64,000 bases of DNA from an uncultured Collinsella sp. (GTDB lineage Bacteria > Actinomycetota > Coriobacteriia > Coriobacteriales > Coriobacteriaceae). The notes beneath the pieces are model-generated. The model had not been told where the DNA came from, did not search any database, and saw nothing but the letters and a program-made list of their open reading frames with translations. Shown piece after piece: positions 1 through 9,262 of the stretch. The position numbers were made by a program, and so were the translations under genes. Within the stretch, counting starts at the first letter, position 1. Each line of letters opens with the position of its first letter. The stretch covers positions 1-64,000 of the forward strand of contig URAD01000002.1 in the NCBI GenBank assembly GCA_900545745.1. Reading direction: 5' to 3'.

Positions 1-1846
1 TCCAGCCGGCGTAGCGCTCGATGTATCCGGTCGAGCCCTCGTCCTCAACGCTCAGGACGCGATAGCTGTAGACGGTGTCCATAAAGCGCTTGGAACCCGG
101 GTTCATGATGGGGGCGTCCAGGCCCGCGCCAAAGGCGGCGGCCAAAAAGACCGAACCCAGCAGCGGGCGGGCAGGCAGGCCAAAGCTGATGTTCGACACG
201 CCGAGCGCGCATTTGACGCCCAGGCGCTCCTTGCACAGGGACATGGCGCGCAGGATCTGCTCGGCCTGGCGCTGGTTGGTCGAGGCGGTCATGACCAGGC
301 AGTCGATGAGGATGCGGTCCGGTCCGATGCCGTAACGGGCAGCCTCGGCCACGATGTGCTCGGCGATGGCGAAGCGAGCCTCGGCGGTATCGGGGATGCC
401 GCCTTCGTCGAGCGTAAGGCCGACAACGTTGGTGCCGTAGTGGGCGACCAGCGGAAAGATCTCATCCATGATCTGCTGCTTGCCATTGACCGAGTTGATG
501 ATGGGCTTGCCGGCGTAGCGGCGCACGGCGGCCTCGACAGCGGCGGGATCGGTGGAGTCGATCTGCAGCGGCAGCAGCGTGGAGCCCTGGAGCTGCTCGG
601 TGGCCTGTTGGATGATCTTGACCTCGTCGATCTCGGGCAGGCCGACGTTGACGTCCAGGATGTCGGCGCCCTGTTCCTGCTGGCTGATGCCCTGGCTCAC
701 GACGTAGTCCAGGTCGCCGTCGCGCAGGGCCTGCTGCAGGCGCTTTTTGCCGGTGGGGTTGATGCGCTCGCCGATGACGGCGATCTTGTGGCCGTCGCAG
801 GGAAGGTCCACGACCGTTTGGGCGCTCGTGACCGACATGCTGGGCTTGCGGCGGCGCGGGCTGGGTGTGTGGTGGTCGATAAGCGTGCGCAAGGCCGCCA
901 TGTGCGCCGGCGTGGTGCCGCAGCAACCGCCCACGACGCTCACACCGTCGGCGATCATGCCGGCGACGGCCTCGGCGTATTCGGGGGCTTGGATATCAAA
1001 GACGGTGTTGCCGTCGTCGTCTACATGGGGGAGTCCTGCATTAGCCTGCACCATAACGGGCTTGTCGGTAACGGTGAGCATACGTGCGGCGAGTCCTCGG
1101 AGCTCGGCCGGTCCTTGGCTGCAGTTGATGCCCAAAACGTCGGCACCGATGGCGTCGAGCGTGATGGCGGCCACCTCGGGACTCGTGCCCAGGAAGGTGC
1201 GACCGTCTTCCTCAAAGGTCATGGTGGCAAAGACGGGCAGGTCGGAGTTCTCGCGGCAGGCGAGGACAGCCGCCTTGATCTCGGCCAGGTCGGTCATGGT
1301 CTCGATAATAAAGAGGTCCACGCCCGCATCGACGCCTGCGCGCACTTCCTCGGCAAAGAGGTCGTAGGCCTCGTCGAAGCTCAGGGTACCCAGGGGGCGA
1401 AGCAGCGCGCCGATGGGGCCGATATCGCCGGCGACGTAGCGGGCGCCGGCCTCGCGGGCACAGGCGACGGCCGCGGCAAAGACATCTGCCACGGTGGCGG
1501 CGACGTCGAGCTTGTGGGCGTTGGCGCCAAAGGTGTTGGCGGTGATCACGTCGCAGCCAGCCTCGACGTACTGGCGCTGAATGTCGGTAATGACCTGGGG
1601 CTCCTCAAAGTTGAGCAGCTCGGGCAGGGCGCCCGCCTTCATGCCAGCGGCCTGCAACATGGTGCCCATGCCGCCGTCGAACAGCAGGTGTCCCGTGCCA
1701 TCGATGGCCGCACGCAGGCGATCGTCCTTAATGCGCAGATCGCCGATCGTGCGCGTCTTGTACGTGGCACCGTTGCGACGTGCGGCATCAACGGGTGCCG
1801 CCAATGCAGTGCCGTCAGAATCATGAGTGATAAGCGGAGTAAACAT
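1..1846 (-). CDS. metH: Methionine synthase MetH, N-terminal part (cut by window edge)
   Basis: Cobalamin-dependent methionine synthase, which transfers a methyl group from methyltetrahydrofolate to homocysteine in the cytoplasm. The ATG at 1846 follows AGGAGC and opens about 615 codons that run off the left edge. Residues about 40-320 form the homocysteine methyltransferase domain: FDGGMGTML near the start, then the zinc-binding cysteines in GINCSQGP and GGCCGTTPAHM. Residues about 340-590 form the pterin-binding domain (GERINPTGKK, DVNVGLPEID, NSVNGK). The B12-binding part would lie outside the window. The gene starts 9 bases after the stop of the reactivation-domain gene, so it is the third gene of a metF operon. 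It is GC-rich like its neighbours. Confidence 0.93.
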   Translation of the reverse strand, partial: MFTPLITHDSDGTALAAPVDAARRNGATYKTRTIGDLRIKDDRLRAAIDGTGHLLFDGGMGTMLQAAGMKAGALPELLNFEEPQVITDIQRQYVEAGCDVITANTFGANAHKLDVAATVADVFAAAVACAREAGARYVAGDIGPIGALLRPLGTLSFDEAYDLFAEEVRAGVDAGVDLFIIETMTDLAEIKAAVLACRENSDLPVFATMTFEEDGRTFLGTSPEVAAITLDAIGADVLGINCSQGPAELRGLAARMLTVTDKPVMVQANAGLPHVDDDGNTVFDIQAPEYAEAVAGMIADGVSVVGGCCGTTPAHMAALRTLIDHHTPSPRRRKPSMSVTSAQTVVDLPCDGHKIAVIGERINPTGKKRLQQALRDGDLDYVVSQGISQQEQGADILDVNVGLPEIDEVKIIQQATEQLQGSTLLPLQIDSTDPAAVEAAVRRYAGKPIINSVNGKQQIMDEIFPLVAHYGTNVVGLTLDEGGIPDTAEARFAIAEHIVAEAARYGIGPDRILIDCLVMTASTNQRQAEQILRAMSLCKERLGVKCALGVSNISFGLPARPLLGSVFLAAAFGAGLDAPIMNPGSKRFMDTVYSYRVLSVEDEGSTGYIERYAGW

Positions 1847-1855
1847 TGAGGGCTC

Positions 1856-2644
1856 CTAATGGCTGGAATAGCAGGTGGTGTGGGCGGCGCGGAAGCGGCA
1901 GTGCTCGCGCATGCGGCAGATATTGCAGGTGGGGCGGCTCTGGGCGTCGTGGACTTCGCCGTCGAATAGGCCGATCACCGCGGTCACGCTTTTGGTGGGC
2001 ATGAGCAGGCTGGTGGGTGTGACGGTAAGTCCGATGAGCCGCGTGGCGTTGAGCGCATTGACGATCGAGCGCTGGGCCGAGAGCGGGCAGTCGCCGTAGC
2101 CGGGGCTAAAGCGCCAGTTGCCGGCGAGTCCGTGTGCGGCGGCGTCCGTCTTGACCTGCTGGTCCATTTGCTCAACGGCGGCTTCCACGTAAGCGGAGCA
2201 CGCGGCGTCGAGCACGGCGCCCTCCAGGGGATGTTGGGCTCCCGTGGTGCGCAGGCGACGCTCGGCGTCCATGCCGAGGGTGCATGCCATGAGCGCGGCA
2301 AAGCGGGCATCTTTGAGATGTCGATAGATATCGCGACCTCGCAGCTCAACGTTGGTGCCGACCAAGCGAATGCAAGGCTCACTTTGTTCGTCCACGCCCG
2401 TGGCATCGACGGCAAACACGCGGCGCACGCCACGAGGCTCAATGTCCAGTTCCAGACGCTCGACCACAAGCTCAATACGTCGTGACAGCTCGGGCTCAAT
2501 CTGCTGGCCGCCGTAACCCAGGTACCGCAGCATCTCGGCGCGGTCGACACGGGGATGGTACGCAGCATCGACACGGTAAAGCGCCGGCGACGCAAGGTCG
2601 GCCGGCACTTCGACAGCGGTTGTATCGATGTGCGGTTTTTCCAT
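1856..2644 (-). CDS. Free-standing MetH reactivation (activation) domain protein
   Basis: A 262-residue protein equivalent to the C-terminal reactivation domain of long MetH enzymes, where it binds SAM and helps re-methylate oxidised cobalamin. The core motif FSPGYGDCPLSAQRS and the following TPTSLLMPTKSVTAVIG stretch are characteristic. A C-terminal cysteine cluster, CNICRMREHC, is also present. The ATG at 2644 overlaps the metF stop as TAATG, which indicates translational coupling, and metH begins 9 bases downstream. Here the domain is split from MetH into its own gene. I infer that it works in trans on the adjacent MetH. The family assignment is confident; the partner is inferred from position. 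Confidence 0.85.
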   Translation of the reverse strand: MEKPHIDTTAVEVPADLASPALYRVDAAYHPRVDRAEMLRYLGYGGQQIEPELSRRIELVVERLELDIEPRGVRRVFAVDATGVDEQSEPCIRLVGTNVELRGRDIYRHLKDARFAALMACTLGMDAERRLRTTGAQHPLEGAVLDAACSAYVEAAVEQMDQQVKTDAAAHGLAGNWRFSPGYGDCPLSAQRSIVNALNATRLIGLTVTPTSLLMPTKSVTAVIGLFDGEVHDAQSRPTCNICRMREHCRFRAAHTTCYSSH

Positions 2645-3516
2645 TACCCCAGGCGCTCCATAATGGTCGCGGCGATCGCAGGACGGTTCATAGTGTACAG
2701 GTGCAGGCCGTCGGCGCCGTGCTCCTTGAGGTCGCAAAGCTGGCGGGCGGCATAATCTACACCGGCTGCCTGCAGGCTCTCGGGGTCGTTCTCGTACTTG
2801 GCGAGAATCTTGATGACGGGGGAGGGCAGCGACGCGCCGCACATAAAGACCATGCGGCTGATCTGCGACTTGCCCATAAACGGCATGATGCCCGCGGTAA
2901 TGGGCACGGTGATGCCGGCCTTGTCGGCAAGCTCGCGAAAACGGTAGAAGCACTCGTTATCAAAGAAGAGCTGTGTCACAAAGAAGCTCGCGCCGGCGTC
3001 CTGTTTTTGCTTGAGGTGTTCGACCGAGAGGTTGAGATCCTCACAGGCAATGTGGCCCTCGGGGTAGGCTGCGGCGCCCACGCAAAAGCCGGCGTCGACG
3101 AGCTCGGGGATGAGGTCGCGGGCGTAGGCGTAGTCGGAGGCGGGCTTGTCGTCCTCGGTCGCGCCGGCAGGGAGATCGCCACGCAGGGCCAGGATGTTTT
3201 CAACGCCGGCGGTGCGATACTCGTCGATCTTGGCGGCGATGTCGGCGTGGGTGCGGCCCACGCAGGTGAGGTGTGCCACCGAGGGCGTGTCGAATTCGCT
3301 CGAAATCATATGCGCGATGGGGGCGGTGGTGGCACCGTTGCCCGAGCCGCCGGCCGAGCAGGTGACCGAGACAAAGCTCGGCGAAAGCTTGCACAGATTG
3401 CCTGCCACTTCGCGAGCCGTGTCGAGGGTGAGCTCGCCCTTGGGCGGGAACATCTCAAACGAAACGGGCGCGGTGCCCTGGGATGCTGCCTGCTTAAAAA
3501 CCTCGTCGACGCGCAT
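2644..3516 (-). CDS. metF: Methylenetetrahydrofolate reductase
   Basis: A 290-residue flavoprotein of normal MetF length that reduces 5,10-methylene-THF to 5-methyl-THF, the methyl donor for MetH. Seen motifs are SFEMFPPKGE at the N-terminus, SVTCSAGGSGN, LALRGDLP and FVTQLFFDNE. The start was set at MRVDEVF (3516), preceded by AGAGGAG, rather than at an in-frame codon 66 bases upstream that has no ribosome site. It is the first gene of the metF / reactivation domain / metH operon and its stop overlaps the next start. Placing the three together links methyl-group generation to its use. Confidence 0.93.
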   Translation of the reverse strand: MRVDEVFKQAASQGTAPVSFEMFPPKGELTLDTAREVAGNLCKLSPSFVSVTCSAGGSGNGATTAPIAHMISSEFDTPSVAHLTCVGRTHADIAAKIDEYRTAGVENILALRGDLPAGATEDDKPASDYAYARDLIPELVDAGFCVGAAAYPEGHIACEDLNLSVEHLKQKQDAGASFFVTQLFFDNECFYRFRELADKAGITVPITAGIMPFMGKSQISRMVFMCGASLPSPVIKILAKYENDPESLQAAGVDYAARQLCDLKEHGADGLHLYTMNRPAIAATIMERLG

Positions 3517-3680
3517 ATCGTGCTCCTCTAGATACGTAATAGTGTGATGTGTTGTAAGGATTCTACAGCACCACTGTGTCACGGTGGAGTTTCACTCGTT
3601 ATTCGGGGATACCAATCAAAGATGCCTTGCTATCGGCTTTCTCTATAACAGAGCGGCTAATCTAGGCACGGACTATAAAG

Positions 3681-3706
3681 ACTGGTATCTGATGCAAAAT
3701 ACCAGT
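3681..3706. repeat. Perfect inverted repeat upstream of metF
   Basis: ACTGGTAT at 3681-3688 is matched exactly by ATACCAGT at 3699-3706 across a 10-base loop. A related half-site, GGATACCA, lies at 3606-3613. The pair sits in the 426-base gap between the divergent metF and glutamine synthetase genes. It could be an operator or a small hairpin; nothing in the sequence decides which. No recognisable SAM or cobalamin riboswitch was seen in this gap. Confidence 0.4.
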
Positions 3707-3826
3707 TAATAGAGCTCCATCCCAAATTGACTACCCTTAAACCATGGGGAGAGGTCTGCAATTTATGCAGTTGATTGGCTGTTGAGGGTGGCAACGCCGC
3801 CTCGATAGGGTAACCTCATTGATTGG

Positions 3827-3920
3827 TTTCGCGACAGCAACATAACGGTAATGTCGCGGAAACACGGCGAGTCTAAGCTATGACTCGTTCGTTAGTAATC
3901 AACACCGCTTCTCACGCGGT
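3827..3920 (+). promoter_or_regulatory. Three consecutive hairpins in the glutamine synthetase leader
   Basis: Three small inverted repeats follow one another just before the gene: TTTCGCGACA with TGTCGCGGAAA (3827-3862), CGAGTC with GACTCG (3868-3887) and ACCGC with GCGGT (3904-3920). The ribosome site AAGGGAG follows at about 3930. Such a run suggests a structured 5' leader, possibly controlling nitrogen-dependent expression. I do not recognise a known riboswitch class. Confidence 0.35.
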
Positions 3921-3942
3921 GCCGATACGAAGGGAGTTCCGT

Positions 3943-6030
<2,088 letters not shown>

Positions 6031-6060
6031 AACGTAACTGACATATCGTCACGGTATTGA

Positions 6061-6094
6061 GCCGGGGTCCGCATCGCGCGGGCCCCGGCTTTTT
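6061..6094 (+). terminator. Rho-independent terminator of glutamine synthetase
   Basis: GCCGGGG and CCCCGGC form a GC-rich stem (6061-6089) followed by TTTTTG, 30 bases after the stop codon. Confidence 0.85.
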
Positions 6095-6155
6095 GTTTGC
6101 GAAGGACGCTTTGAAGCCCGTTTTGCCGCCGATGTGCCTAGGTATAAAGGGCTAT

Positions 6156-6370
6156 GGGCAAAAAACGTCAAATATGAGTACTGTCACAAGTCCTGTAACA
6201 TTATTTATTTGCAAAATATGTAGTGTTACGCAACATATGTCCAAGTACTTAGCCGATAAACGTCTGCAATTATTCCGCCGTAGGACGCCCGACGGCTAAA
6301 TCGCCTTCTGAAGGCATGAAATCGCTGTAACTAAAATGGTAACAGTACTCATATTTGCCATTTTTTGACC
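6156..6370. repeat. 30-base imperfect inverted repeat pair around AT-rich spacer
   Basis: A 30-base segment at about 6154-6183 contains AAATATGAGTACTGT. It returns inverted at 6341-6370 (ACAGTACTCATATTT), with 26 of 30 positions matching by eye. The roughly 155-base spacer is AT-rich for this genome and contains TGTAACA and TGTTACG words. No coding sequence is credible inside. This may be a small non-autonomous mobile repeat or a paired binding region. Confidence 0.5.
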
Positions 6371-6397
6371 ACAGGCCTTGCGATGATGCCGGGATTC

Positions 6398-6496
6398 GCA
6401 CCCTGTCGGGTTCGAATCCCGGCATATCGGTAGCAAAAAGCCCGCTACCGAATTGATAACGGGCTTCTTAGATTCTGTGGGCCCCCAGCGGGATGT
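6398..6496. repeat. Remnant copy of a tRNA 3' region with attached terminator (unit 1)
   Basis: The unit reads GCACCCTGTCGGGTTCGAAT and CCCGGC, a T-arm-like sequence. It is followed by a hairpin AAGCCCGCTACC...GATAACGGGCTT (6438-6468) and then GGGCCCCCAGCGGGATG, a decayed copy of the tRNA-Glu 3' end. The same order recurs at 6585-6682, where it leads into the intact tRNA-Glu. This is a tandem duplication of the tRNA downstream region, not a functional tRNA. Confidence 0.55.
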
Positions 6497-6584
6497 CCGC
6501 GTGCGGCTGGCGCCGCCCGCCTTCGCTGCGTCGCTTCGCTCCTTGTGTGCTGCGCTGGAAAACGCTTCGCGTTTCCTCAGCTCC

Positions 6585-6660
6585 GCACCCTGTCGGGTTC
6601 GAATCCCGGCGTTGGGGAAGAAAAAAGCCCGTCACCGAATTGGTAACGGGCTTCAGATTT
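6585..6660. repeat. Second copy of the T-arm/terminator unit (unit 2)
   Basis: The 26 bases starting GCACCCTGTCGG at 6585 are identical to those at 6398. They are followed by a matching AAGCCCG...CGGGCTT hairpin. Between the two units lies GC-rich sequence with a small hairpin, GGAAAACGC/GCGTTTCC, at 6558-6575. No gene is supported here. Confidence 0.5.
6621..6654 (-). terminator. Terminator of tRNA-Glu
   Basis: Read on the minus strand, AAGCCCGTTACC and GGTGACGGGCTT form a stem followed by a run of six T, about 10 bases after the tRNA 3' end. Confidence 0.75.
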
Positions 6661-6664
6661 CAAA

Positions 6665-6741
6665 TGGTGCCCCCAGCGGGATTCGAACCCGCGATATCCA
6701 CCTTGAAAGGGTGGCGTCCTTGGCCGCTAGACGATGGGGAC
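6665..6741 (-). tRNA. tRNA-Glu (anticodon UUC)
   Basis: On the minus strand the RNA begins GUCCCCAUCGUCUAGCGGCC and folds into a cloverleaf. The anticodon loop CUUUCAA contains UUC. The T-arm GCGGGUUCGAAUCCCGC is intact, and the acceptor strand UGGGGGC pairs with the 5' end with one G-U pair. The discriminator A and an encoded CCA (6665-6667) complete it. An open frame across this locus reading VPPAGFEPAIS is only a translated tRNA and should not be called a gene. Confidence 0.95.
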
Positions 6742-6841
6742 AGCGGGAAAGAGTATAGCAGACTTTTCTATCCGTTCACATATCGTTGGCAGATTGAAAA
6801 ACCACCACACAGGAGTGGGTTTCTATTCCGATTTTCAAATA

Positions 6842-6978
6842 TCTCAATCTGTAACATCTGGGCGGGCAAATCGGCTCTATCTGTTACAGATCGAGACAGA
6901 CGGCAGACGTCGGGACGAACGTCTCATTCTGTAACAGTAAGACGACTTTTAACGGTCTAGATGTTACAGATTGAGACA
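6842..6978. repeat. Four alternating copies of a TCTGTAACA-type repeat
   Basis: Copy A is TCTCAATCTGTAACATCT (6842-6859), B is its inverse with one change (6881-6898), C is GTCTCATTCTGTAACAG (6921-6937) and D is the inverse again (6959-6978). The orientations alternate +,-,+,-, so A pairs with D and B with C in nested palindromes. It lies between tRNA-Glu and the MurT-GatD gene, and no gene is supported. Confidence 0.55.
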
Positions 6979-6994
6979 AACCGCTGGGACGGGG

Positions 6995-7033
6995 CAAAAC
7001 CACCACAAAGGTGCCTGTCCCTTTTGTGGTGGT
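6995..7033 (-). terminator. Terminator of the MurT-GatD operon
   Basis: On the minus strand ACCACCACAAAAGGGACAGG and CACCTTTGTGGTGGT form a long stem followed by TTTTG, seven bases past the stop at 7040. The hairpin resembles other ACAAAGGG-type hairpins at 56976, 63162 and 63475. Confidence 0.7.
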
Positions 7034-7039
7034 GGGGTG

Positions 7040-9217
7040 CTAGGGGAGGAGCTTCATGGCGGCGTCGTGGGCGGCGTGCTCGTAGGTGTCGTCGAGGGGC
7101 TTGAGCGGCAGCAGGGCGGCGGCCTGTGCATCGCCACGGTGCTCGAGGGCATGGGCGATCAGCCAGTCGGCGAGCTCGGGGTTCTTGGGCAGCGCCGGGC
7201 CATGCAGGTACGTGCCGATGACGCCCTTGTAGATCAGGCCCTCAAAGCCATCGTCGCCGTTGTTGCCGGTGCCCGCGACGACGGACGTTCCGAGCGGCGT
7301 TGCCTCCGCGTCGAGCAGGGTGCGACCTCCATGGTTCTCGAATCCCACAAAGGGCTCAGGCGCCAGATCGGTTTTGACGGCTACGTTGCCGATCAGGCGA
7401 TCGGAGCCACGTACGGTTTCGGCGGCAATGACGCCCAGGCCCTCGATGCGATCCTCACCCATATAGTACGAACGGCCGAGCAGCTGATAGCTGCCACAGA
7501 TGGCAAGCAGCGAGCCGCCATCCTCAACATAGGCCGCGACCTTGTCTTTTTGGGCGAGCAGCTCGTGTGCCACGGCTAGCTGGTCGCGGTCGGAGCCGCC
7601 ACCCATCATGACGATATCGGCATCGGTCAAATCAAGCGTTTCGTCCATACGGACCTCGTCCACGCGCACGGGAATGCCACGCCAGGCGCAGCGGCGCTCG
7701 AGGGCGATGACGTTGCCGCCGTCGCCGTAGAGGTTAAGGGCATCGGGATACAGGTAGACGATGCGCAGCGGGCGCGAAAGCTCGACTGGCGCGATACCGA
7801 CAGGAAGAGCGCTGCCGTCGGCACGGGCTACGGCGCGCCCAGCAACAGCGTCGGCGGTGGCGCCTTTCAGCCCGTCGAGCTCCTTGACCAGCGGCGGGAA
7901 GGCCGTGTAGTTGGCGACGGCGTAGAAGGTGTCATCGGCGGCCTCGTCTGCCACGGCGCCAATTGCCTGCGCGACGTCCGAGATAATCGCGGCGTCGATG
8001 CCGGCGTACTTCAGGCGTACCTGCATATCGTGCGCGCGCGTACCTCCGGCAAAGGCGACAAGCCCTGGGGTATCGGCGATGCGCTCGAAGTCGACGTCGT
8101 AGATCCACGAGACATCGTGGCCGTCGGCGTCGTTGTCGTTCAGGAAGAAGGCGCAGAGCCTGCCGCCTGCCGTTTTAATGGACTGAATCTGGCGATCGAA
8201 GCCTACGGGATTCTTGGCCAGGTTTGCCTCGACGGTACGGCCGGCGATCTCCCAGCGGCCCATGCGTCCGCCGGCGGGGACGTAGGCATCGAGCGTGGGC
8301 TGCAGATGCGCCGCGTCCACGCCCAACTCGCGCGCCGCAAAGAAGGCGGCGGCAACGTTATAGACCATGTACAGGCCGTTGTAGCGCGTGGCGATGTGCG
8401 TTGCGGGTGCGTCGGCGTCGGGTCCAAAGTTCAGTTCAAAGCCGTAGCCGTCGCAGCCGAGCTCCACGCCCGTCACGCGACGGGCAAGTTCAGGGCGGGC
8501 CCAACCGCACGAAGGACAATGATAGGCTCCGAGCTGGCCGTACTGCACATAGTCGTACTCCAGCGGAGCGTTACACTGCGAGCAAAAACGCGAGTCGCTA
8601 ATGCGATCGGACTCGGTGCCCGTGGCGCCGTCGATGCCAAAGGCGATGCTCGTGTTGGGGACGCGCGCGGCGATCGCGGCACACAGCGGGTCGTCTGCGT
8701 TGTAGATGAGCGTTGTTGCCGGAGAGAGCTCCAACGCATGGGCGATGACCTCCTGGGTGTGATCGATCTCGCCATAGCGATCCAGCTGGTCGCGGAACAG
8801 GTTGAGCAGCACGAAGTACGTCGGCTTGAGCTTGGGCAGGACGCGCACGGTGTAGAGCTCATCGCATTCAAAAACGCCCACGCGCTTGCCGCCGCCGGCT
8901 CGCTTGAGGCCGCTGCGCGCCTCGAGCAGTGCACCCACCACGCCCGGCTCCATGTTGTTGCCGGCGCGGTTGCATACCACGGTGGCGCCGCCGGCACCAA
9001 CGGCGTCGGCGATGAGGTTGGAGGTGGTGGTCTTACCGTTGGTGCCGGTGATCACCACGCTGCGGTCGACAAGGCCCGCCAGGTCGCTCAGCAGATAGGG
9101 GTTGATCTTCATGGCGATGCGGCCGGGGAGTACGCCGCCCTGGCGCTTGAGGACGGAGCGCAGTCCCCAGCGAGCGATATCGCTCGAGGTGCAGGCAAGA
9201 GATGAGCGGAGGTTCAT
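7040..9217 (-). CDS. MurT-GatD fusion: lipid II isoglutaminyl synthase in one chain
   Basis: A 725-residue protein joining two normally separate subunits that amidate the D-glutamate of lipid II. Residues 1-460 are MurT: Mur-ligase P-loop GTNGKTTTSN (58-67), a four-cysteine zinc ribbon (C212, C215, C234, C237) and the NPVGFDRQ motif of its C-terminal domain. Residues about 482-725 are GatD, a class I glutaminase with Cys574 in AICGSYQLLG and His672 in GTYLHGP. Counted from its own start, these fall near 93 and 191, close to the C94/H189 positions known for GatD. Glutamine would supply ammonia internally. The ATG at 9217 follows TAGGAACGG. It is the last gene of an operon with two helical-repeat proteins. 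Confidence 0.9.
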   Translation of the reverse strand: MNLRSSLACTSSDIARWGLRSVLKRQGGVLPGRIAMKINPYLLSDLAGLVDRSVVITGTNGKTTTSNLIADAVGAGGATVVCNRAGNNMEPGVVGALLEARSGLKRAGGGKRVGVFECDELYTVRVLPKLKPTYFVLLNLFRDQLDRYGEIDHTQEVIAHALELSPATTLIYNADDPLCAAIAARVPNTSIAFGIDGATGTESDRISDSRFCSQCNAPLEYDYVQYGQLGAYHCPSCGWARPELARRVTGVELGCDGYGFELNFGPDADAPATHIATRYNGLYMVYNVAAAFFAARELGVDAAHLQPTLDAYVPAGGRMGRWEIAGRTVEANLAKNPVGFDRQIQSIKTAGGRLCAFFLNDNDADGHDVSWIYDVDFERIADTPGLVAFAGGTRAHDMQVRLKYAGIDAAIISDVAQAIGAVADEAADDTFYAVANYTAFPPLVKELDGLKGATADAVAGRAVARADGSALPVGIAPVELSRPLRIVYLYPDALNLYGDGGNVIALERRCAWRGIPVRVDEVRMDETLDLTDADIVMMGGGSDRDQLAVAHELLAQKDKVAAYVEDGGSLLAICGSYQLLGRSYYMGEDRIEGLGVIAAETVRGSDRLIGNVAVKTDLAPEPFVGFENHGGRTLLDAEATPLGTSVVAGTGNNGDDGFEGLIYKGVIGTYLHGPALPKNPELADWLIAHALEHRGDAQAAALLPLKPLDDTYEHAAHDAAMKLLP

Positions 9218-9262
9218 GAAACCGTTCCTAACGTAAACGACATGGTCGGGTCGAGTGCGTCA

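Noticed and set aside
356..1849. A 497-codon open frame on the plus strand opposite metH
   Set aside because: It is the antisense shadow of metH, rich in G/V/D/L low-complexity words typical of the reverse strand of GC-rich genes.
3517..3942. SAM or cobalamin riboswitch before metF
   Set aside because: No conserved core elements seen; only simple inverted repeats.
6493..6960. A frame encoding VPPAGFEPAIS and a short continuation
   Set aside because: This is a translated tRNA-Glu, a common annotation error.
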